From the NCBI GenBank assembly GCA_022614805.1, contig JAKEHY010000025.1, positions 5,098 through 69,097 of the forward strand: 64,000 nt of DNA, read 5' to 3'. This DNA comes from Candidatus Zixiibacteriota bacterium. Its GTDB lineage: Bacteria > Zixibacteria > MSB-5A5 > DSPP01. The notes under the pieces were generated by a model, which was not told the DNA's origin, made no database searches, and saw only the letters and a program-made list of their open reading frames with translations. A program made the position numbers and the translations under genes. The first letter of the stretch is position 1. Each line of letters starts with the position of its first letter. Below are positions 58,565-64,000 of the stretch, piece by piece.

Positions 58565-61306
58565 TTAGTTTTCCACCTGCGCTTGAGGTGGCTGGTTTTT
58601 CAGTTTCGCCATCTCTTTTTTCAATTCCTCTATTTCCTTTTGCTGTTCTTTTATGGCCTGCAATAAAAGCAGGGGGAGTTCGTGGTATTGGATGGCTTTA
58701 AATCCGTTTTCATCCGTGGTGACCAGCTCGGGCAGAATTTTTTCCACTTCCTGGGCAATCAGCCCCTGGTCCCGAACAGCCGGAAGATTGAGTTTGGGAT
58801 ATTCCTCTTTTCTCCAATCGAACCGCACCGGCTCCAAGCGGGCCAGTTTATCCAAAAGAGGCTCGAACGGTTGGACGTTCTTTTTTAAGCGTTTATCCGA
58901 GACGCAGGTACCTGCGATGGAGACGCCGTCGAACCTTCGCACGCAACCGTTGGTGCCGGCCGTGCCGACGCGGATATCTCCAATCACTTGCAAAATATCC
59001 AGCGGCGCTGCCGTGCCGATTCCCACACTGCCGCCGGCGGTAATGGACATTTTGGTCACGTTCCCGTTCGTGCGCAAATCCAGCCGGTTGTTGGCGCCGT
59101 CGTAAACGACGCCCCCGTCGGCAATGCTGCCCGGTTCGCCGAACAAAACGCCGCAATCCGAGGACGCAGGGCGGAGGATGGAAAGGAAATTGTGCGTGCT
59201 GTTTTCGAAAACCCCGGTCGAGTTGCCGTCCGCCGTCACCGCGCCCGCGCTTCCTTTGTGAACGTGCAGCGTGGCTTCGGGGACAGTCGTCCCAATGCCA
59301 ACGCTGCCGGTTGAGGTTATGGATATGCCCGTGAGACCTTCCCTCCACAAATTAAGGGTATTACTGCCTGGCTCATAATACACATACGACTTCACAACTC
59401 CGGCTTCGAGGAAGGCCACTCCCGCATTTTGACCGGCCGCCTCGGTGTCAAAATAGCCGAATGAATTCTGAAAGCCTGTACCTTTCAGATGTAATCTTGC
59501 GGAAGGGGCATTCGTTCCAATGCCCACTCCGCCCGAGGCGCGGATTAAGAACTGATTGTCGCCGGTGGAGGCGAAATCGGCGACTGTATTATCGGCCCAA
59601 ACAAACGTTCCATCCGTATAAGCTTTGGCCTGCCGCCCGGCGGCGAACGAAAATCTCCCTGAAGCGGTATTCAAACTTCCACCCGGCACGGTTGAGTAGG
59701 CCCCTGAAGCATTGTTGTTTTTCCCGCCGCTTACCGTGGCGGATGTATCATTCGCTTGATTTGCCAAACCGCCCCCAATTGCGCTCGATGGACCGGTGGT
59801 AGAATTTAATGTGCCGCCCGCGATGACGGATTCCAGTCCTAAAGCTTTGTTGGCGCGCCCGCCACTAACGGTGGAAGTCACTCCAAGGGCCACATTGGAG
59901 TCCGCTGCGTCATTGCCGCCCCCTCCAGCCACGACTGAAAAATTACCACGAGCCAGATTAGCCCTTCCGCCGCCAACCGTGGAATAGTTGCCGCCGGCCA
60001 AGTTCGCACTGCCGCCGACGATAGCGGAATTTGTTCCAAGTGCCGAGTTGGAATCGGAGGGAGAAAAACCGCCCCCACCGCCGACCACGGAGAAGTGGCC
60101 GCTTGCTTTGTTGTGGTAACCGCCGCCTACGAAGGCAAAATCCCCATTGGTGACACAATTTAATCCGCCCCCGATGGTGGAATTGCCGCCGACAGCCAAG
60201 TTGTCGAAACCCCCGCCTATGAAAGCGGCGCTGCCAGCTGCATCATTGAGTGCACCTCCAGCCACGGTCGCGTAAATGCTTCCAGCCGAATTGCCAACTC
60301 CACCGCCAATGAAAGTAAGGTTGCCCGTTGCGTTGTTATTTCGACCTCCAGAAACAGTCGCACTTGCAGCGGCCGCCTTGTTGAGGACTCCACCGCTGAC
60401 GGTGGCACTATCGCCGCTGGCAATGTTCTTCCGGCCGCCGCCGATGGTGGAATAATCCCCCAGGGCGGAGTTGGAATCGGAAGCGAACGATCCGCCGCCG
60501 CCGGCCACTACCGAAAATTCACCACGCGCCCGGTTGTTACCACCGCCACCAACCGTAGCGAACTGTACGCCGGCGGTGTTCATAGTGCCGCCGCCGACGG
60601 TGGAATAATTTCCAAGCGCCGCGTTGGAATCAGCCGCCGTAGGTCCCCCGCCTCCGCTTACAACGGAATATTCACCGCGAGCCATGTTATACTGTCCGCC
60701 GCCAATCGTCGCCTCGTTGCCGCTGGCCACGTGGTAAAGACCGCCGCCAATGGCGGTGCCGTGCCCGCTGGCGGTGTTAACCGTGCCGCCGTCGATGGTG
60801 GAGTAATCTCCGTTTGCGGTATTGTTTTCCCCGGCTACAAAAGCATTCGTTCCCGTATTTGTATGCCCCGGGCCGATGGAAACCTTGTTGGTAATCGTCC
60901 CCCCGGAAGCGCCGTCCACCGAATTGACCCTATACCCATACGCCACGGAGGCCAACTTTTGTCTCGGCGTCATCTCCGGGTCGGGTGAAACGGTAACGCC
61001 CAAATAGCGTGAGCTGTCGCCTAACACCGCGTCCGGTATTCCCCCTACGGTGGCTGAACCTAAAAGCACGGTGAAAAGCCCGTTGACAGTCCCCACCGAC
61101 TGGGTTTCCGAATAAAGCAATGTGCCCCCCGTTGGTGCATCGTAGATTCGAAACGTGACCGAATAGGTGCTGTTTGGCACCGGATTGCCGCTCCCATCCC
61201 GCAGAATGCCTTGGAAGTTGATGAGTTGGGGAACTGCCGCAAAGACCGCCGTTGTCCACAGCGCTACAAGCGCTGTCAGTGTGGTTAAAACCGGGATGCG
61301 TTTCAT
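58565..61306 (-). CDS. Exported fibre protein with YadA-like repeats and an S74 endosialidase-type chaperone
   Basis: The 913-residue product (ATG 61306) has a signal peptide, the LINFQG N-terminal domain, and a very long series of about 16-residue repeats (STVGGGTMNTAGVQF, ATVGGGGNNRARGEF and so on, residues of about 150-560). The last 120 residues are a peptidase S74 intramolecular chaperone (CVSDKRLKKNV, VRFDWRKEEYP, GLIAQEVEKILPELV, LLLLQAIKEQQKEIEELKKE). S74 domains guide trimer folding and cut themselves off before the Ser of the SD motif; that Ser is present. It is the largest fibre in the window. Confidence 0.85.
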   Translation of the reverse strand: MKRIPVLTTLTALVALWTTAVFAAVPQLINFQGILRDGSGNPVPNSTYSVTFRIYDAPTGGTLLYSETQSVGTVNGLFTVLLGSATVGGIPDAVLGDSSRYLGVTVSPDPEMTPRQKLASVAYGYRVNSVDGASGGTITNKVSIGPGHTNTGTNAFVAGENNTANGDYSTIDGGTVNTASGHGTAIGGGLYHVASGNEATIGGGQYNMARGEYSVVSGGGGPTAADSNAALGNYSTVGGGTMNTAGVQFATVGGGGNNRARGEFSVVAGGGGSFASDSNSALGDYSTIGGGRKNIASGDSATVSGGVLNKAAAASATVSGGRNNNATGNLTFIGGGVGNSAGSIYATVAGGALNDAAGSAAFIGGGFDNLAVGGNSTIGGGLNCVTNGDFAFVGGGYHNKASGHFSVVGGGGGFSPSDSNSALGTNSAIVGGSANLAGGNYSTVGGGRANLARGNFSVVAGGGGNDAADSNVALGVTSTVSGGRANKALGLESVIAGGTLNSTTGPSSAIGGGLANQANDTSATVSGGKNNNASGAYSTVPGGSLNTASGRFSFAAGRQAKAYTDGTFVWADNTVADFASTGDNQFLIRASGGVGIGTNAPSARLHLKGTGFQNSFGYFDTEAAGQNAGVAFLEAGVVKSYVYYEPGSNTLNLWREGLTGISITSTGSVGIGTTVPEATLHVHKGSAGAVTADGNSTGVFENSTHNFLSILRPASSDCGVLFGEPGSIADGGVVYDGANNRLDLRTNGNVTKMSITAGGSVGIGTAAPLDILQVIGDIRVGTAGTNGCVRRFDGVSIAGTCVSDKRLKKNVQPFEPLLDKLARLEPVRFDWRKEEYPKLNLPAVRDQGLIAQEVEKILPELVTTDENGFKAIQYHELPLLLLQAIKEQQKEIEELKKEMAKLKNQPPQAQVEN

Positions 61307-61361
61307 TGCTCCTCCTTTGTCGTTCAACCTGCAATTCCATAATCTCTTTAAACGCGATAAT

Positions 61362-62855
61362 CTATTTTGTCACCCAAGCGCCATTTTCCCGAAATTCGAA
61401 CCGACCCCCGGCCACTGCATCCGTATTGTAAATTATCATCCCGTTCACAGGGGTTAAAGCGTTCCTTTGAGCCGTGGTCATTCGGGGGACGATGAAGGCA
61501 CCCGTGGTTGAGCTTACATCCAGCGCTCCTTGCGGGGCGTTGGTCCCAATCCCCACCCCACCCGAGGCGCGGATTAAGAACAGGTTTTCTCCCGTGGAAG
61601 CAAAATTTTCCAAAGTATTGTCCCCCCACACAAAAGTTCCATCGTGGTTGGCCTTCGCCCGCTGACCGGCGGCAAAGGAAGATGCACCGGTCGCTTCGTT
61701 GGAGGAGCCGCCCGGCACGGTGGCGCGGTCCCCGCCGGCGACGTTGCCTTCGCCGCCGCCGACTGTGGCATAAGAGTTGCTGGCGGTGTTCTGCACACCG
61801 CCTCCTACCGTGCCCCCGTCCCCGCTGGCGGTGTTGCTTACGCCGCCGCCGACCGAGACACCCACTCCGCCGGCGATGTTTCTAAAGCCGCCGCCGACCA
61901 CCGAATAGTCCCCCAACGCCGCGTTTGAATCCGCCGCGCCAAAGGCGGTTCCGCCGCCGCCACACACAACAGCGTAGGCGCCCCGCGCCTTGTTGTTTTC
62001 TCCGCCGGCAATGGTTGAGGAGGTTCCCCCGGCAAGGTTGTATCGGCCGCCGCCGACGGTTGAATAGGAACCGCTGGCGGTGTCGCTCAAGCCGCCGCCG
62101 ACCGTGGCATTAAAGCTGCTTGCGGCGTTAAGGGAGCCGCCCCCAACCGTGGCCTGAAAGCCGTTGGCCGTATTCCCTTCCCCGCCGCCGACGGTGGCGC
62201 CGGTGAAGCCGCTGGCGGTGTTGCCGCTGCCGCCGCCGACCGTGGCAAAGATGTCGCCGCTGGCGATGTTGTCTTGTCCCCCTCCAACCGTCGCTCGCTG
62301 ACCACTGGCGGTGTTACTCACGCCGCCACCGACGGCGGAATAGTCACCGCTTGCGATGTTGGATGCTCCCGTGACAAAAGCATTAAGGCCAGTATTCGTA
62401 TGCCCCGGGCCGATGGAGACCTTGCTGGTGATGGTTCCGCCGGAAGCGCCGTCCACCGAGTTAACCCGATAGCCATACGCCACGGAGGCCAACTTTTGTC
62501 TCGGCGTCATCTCCGGGTCGGCCCCCACTTTGACTCCCAAATACCGGGAACTGTCATTGAAAACCGAATTCGGCATCGGATTGTCCGCCCCCAGCAACGT
62601 GGTGAAAAGACCGCTGCTCGTGCTCACCGAGGTCGTTTCCGCCCAGAACACGTTGCCGCCGGATGGAGCATCGTAAATGGTGAAGGCGACCGAGTAGCTG
62701 CCGTTGGCCACCGGATTGCCGCTCCCATCCCGCAGAATGCCTTGGAAGTTGATGAGTTGAGGGACTGCTCCAAGGGCTACGCTCGGGACAAGGGCATAGA
62801 CAATCGCGCAGAGTAGCAATAATCCCACTCCCAAAAGCATTGTAAGGCGTTTCAT
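61362..62855 (-). CDS. Exported fibre protein with YadA-like repeats, cap type MTTAQRNAL
   Basis: The 497-residue product (ATG 62855) has a signal peptide (MKRLTMLLGVGLLLLCAIVYALVPSVALG), the LINFQG domain, about fifteen 16-residue repeats (ATVGGGSGNTASGFTG and similar), the FVWGDNTLENFASTGENLF segment and then GVGIGTNAPQGALDVSSTTG. It ends VPRMTTAQRNALTPVNGM...ENGAWVTK, a fibre-end motif known from phage and surface proteins, and has no S74 domain. It shares long blocks of DNA identity with its neighbours, which invites recombination among them. Confidence 0.75.
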   Translation of the reverse strand: MKRLTMLLGVGLLLLCAIVYALVPSVALGAVPQLINFQGILRDGSGNPVANGSYSVAFTIYDAPSGGNVFWAETTSVSTSSGLFTTLLGADNPMPNSVFNDSSRYLGVKVGADPEMTPRQKLASVAYGYRVNSVDGASGGTITSKVSIGPGHTNTGLNAFVTGASNIASGDYSAVGGGVSNTASGQRATVGGGQDNIASGDIFATVGGGSGNTASGFTGATVGGGEGNTANGFQATVGGGSLNAASSFNATVGGGLSDTASGSYSTVGGGRYNLAGGTSSTIAGGENNKARGAYAVVCGGGGTAFGAADSNAALGDYSVVGGGFRNIAGGVGVSVGGGVSNTASGDGGTVGGGVQNTASNSYATVGGGEGNVAGGDRATVPGGSSNEATGASSFAAGQRAKANHDGTFVWGDNTLENFASTGENLFLIRASGGVGIGTNAPQGALDVSSTTGAFIVPRMTTAQRNALTPVNGMIIYNTDAVAGGRFEFRENGAWVTK

Positions 62856-63152
62856 TTGAACCTCCGCTCCGGCTGGATTTTCCTGCCCTTCGGCTCCTCC
62901 AACCGGCCGGAGCCGAAAAGCCCCCACCTTGCGGAAGGGAAAATTAACCGTGGGGTTGGGGGGAAGTCAAGACACCCCCTCCGGCCCTACGGGCCTCGTC
63001 CCCTCCCTCGGCTACGCTCGGGACAGGCTTGTTAAAGGGGACAAAAAGAAGGGGCGGGCAGACACTCTGCGCCACGGCACCATTCATACACCTCCATACC
63101 GGTTGACCAAATTCCTTTGGATAAAATTGCCTGCCGCGTTCTGCGCAGGCCT
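62856..63152. other. Non-coding region with repeat sequences
   Basis: No gene seen. It holds a reversed C-rich unit (GACACCCCCTCCGGCCCTAC...GGGGACAAAAAGAA, about 62970-63050) with an insertion CCTCGGCTACGCTCGGGACA (63006-63025). The latter 20 bases are identical to a stretch of the signal-peptide coding region at 58441-58460. Confidence 0.6.
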
Positions 63153-64000
63153 TTATTTCCTTTCCAAGCGGCCGACCCTTGTCCGAAGCTCTTCGATCAG
63201 CCGCTGCTGTTCCTGAATGGCCTGGAGCAAGATTGGAATCATTTCAATCTTCTTAACTGCCTTGTATTCGACCGGTTCACCCGTGGCGGTCCCCTGTGCA
63301 CCCGGTTCGGGGGGTTGAACGGTGGTGACAATCAACTCCGGAAACACCCGTTCCAATTCTTGCGCGAGGAAGCCATAGTGCTGTCCGGCGGAAAAATTGA
63401 AACGATTGTACTCGCGGCCCGATTTGAACGTGAAGGTGCGCGGCTTCACCTGCATGATTTTTGCCAACGCGCCGGAGCAATCCTGAATATTTTCCTTGAA
63501 CTTGGCGTCCGAGACATCGATGAGACTCCCCGTATATACGACGTCGCCGGAGGCGTAAACCGCGTAGTTGTTTGTCGCTCCTGCGGCGTAGCCGTAAACG
63601 CCATAATGAGTGGTTCCGCCCGCTCCGTCTGCATAACCGTATAGGCCGATGCCAAAAATGCCCGTTGAGTTATTGTCAAACCAGGCAGCCGCCTGGGATG
63701 TCGTAGAAATATGTAATGGATAGGATGGTGCAACCGTCCCGATGCCGACGTGGCCGTCACTGCCCTGTATTCTCATTCGCTCGGCACCACCGGCTCGAAA
63801 GTACAAATCGTTTGTTGTAGCCGGAAGCCCGATTTCGCCCTGGGTAACCCCACCACGGTTGAAGGTTAGTATGTTCCACTGCGATAGGTCGGATGATAAT
63901 ACAACCCTATTTATCCCTGCTTCCGTCTTGACTTCAAGCTTGCCTCCTGGGGCAGTCGTCCCGATGCCCACACTGCCATCGTTGCCTATTATCCTCATTC
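63153..64000 (-). CDS. Fibre-like protein with S74 chaperone, C-terminal part (runs off the right edge)
   Basis: Only the last 280 or so residues are seen, so the N-terminus lies beyond the window. The visible part has GSVGIGTTAPGGKLEVKTE and GHVGIGTVAPSYPLHIST modules, a Gly/Tyr-rich segment (GIGLYGYADGAGGTTHYGVYG) that marks the shaft of such fibres, and a full S74 domain (DVSDAKFKENI, YGFLAQELERVFPELI, KIEMIPILLQAIQEQQRLIEEL). The Ser of the SD cleavage motif is present. It is the sixth member of the fibre group. Confidence 0.8.
   Translation of the reverse strand, partial: MRIIGNDGSVGIGTTAPGGKLEVKTEAGINRVVLSSDLSQWNILTFNRGGVTQGEIGLPATTNDLYFRAGGAERMRIQGSDGHVGIGTVAPSYPLHISTTSQAAAWFDNNSTGIFGIGLYGYADGAGGTTHYGVYGYAAGATNNYAVYASGDVVYTGSLIDVSDAKFKENIQDCSGALAKIMQVKPRTFTFKSGREYNRFNFSAGQHYGFLAQELERVFPELIVTTVQPPEPGAQGTATGEPVEYKAVKKIEMIPILLQAIQEQQRLIEELRTRVGRLERK

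Overview
The window looks like chromosomal DNA of a Gram-negative, moderately GC-rich (mostly about 55-60 % by eye) bacterium of the FCB type, perhaps an uncultivated lineage such as Zixibacteria. The evidence is many Sec-exported proteins ending in dockerin-like domains, outer-membrane beta-barrels, FkbM methyltransferases, and surface proteins of the LINFQG/endosialidase-chaperone type. There is no rRNA or ribosomal protein gene to place it, so the taxonomy is a guess.

Layout. 0-12.6 kb: secreted proteins on the minus strand (M6 protease, sorbosone-dehydrogenase-like protein and a tandem family of small paralogs), nearly all ending in a four-cysteine dockerin-like domain whose last residue is Cys. 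Inside it, on the plus strand, lies a REP-associated tyrosine transposase (RAYT, 3.6-4.1 kb) flanked by GTAG-hairpin repeats. Copies and variants of these repeats lie in intergenic gaps across about the first 42 kb, and one lies inside a coding sequence at 58.5 kb. 13-23 kb: a minus-strand phage-derived head module (prohead protease, membrane/coiled-coil proteins, decoration protein, major capsid protein, adaptor-like proteins, M15 endolysin) mixed with exported proteins. 23-46 kb: envelope genes (membrane glycosyltransferases, a GT4 glycosyltransferase, two FkbM methyltransferases, desaturase, two TlpA-like thioredoxins, beta-barrels, a zinc-ribbon/TPR protein, two more dockerin-type proteins, one frameshifted). 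46.2-51 kb: the phage portal and large terminase on the plus strand, then a convergent hicB/hicA pair and two unusual tRNA-like genes. 51.8-64 kb: six paralogous exported tail-fibre-like proteins with different C-terminal caps, interrupted by an aquaporin.

How the parts may work together. The two phage modules are 23 kb apart, point outward, and share a conserved element of about 60 bp (four copies) plus one palindrome family, which suggests one split phage or gene-transfer-agent-like system under common control. The exported dockerin-type and fibre-type proteins would dress the cell surface. The RAYT/REP system appears to have seeded most intergenic gaps, in one case contributing to a signal peptide and in another supplying a stop codon. 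All functional statements rest on motifs read by eye; no database search was run.
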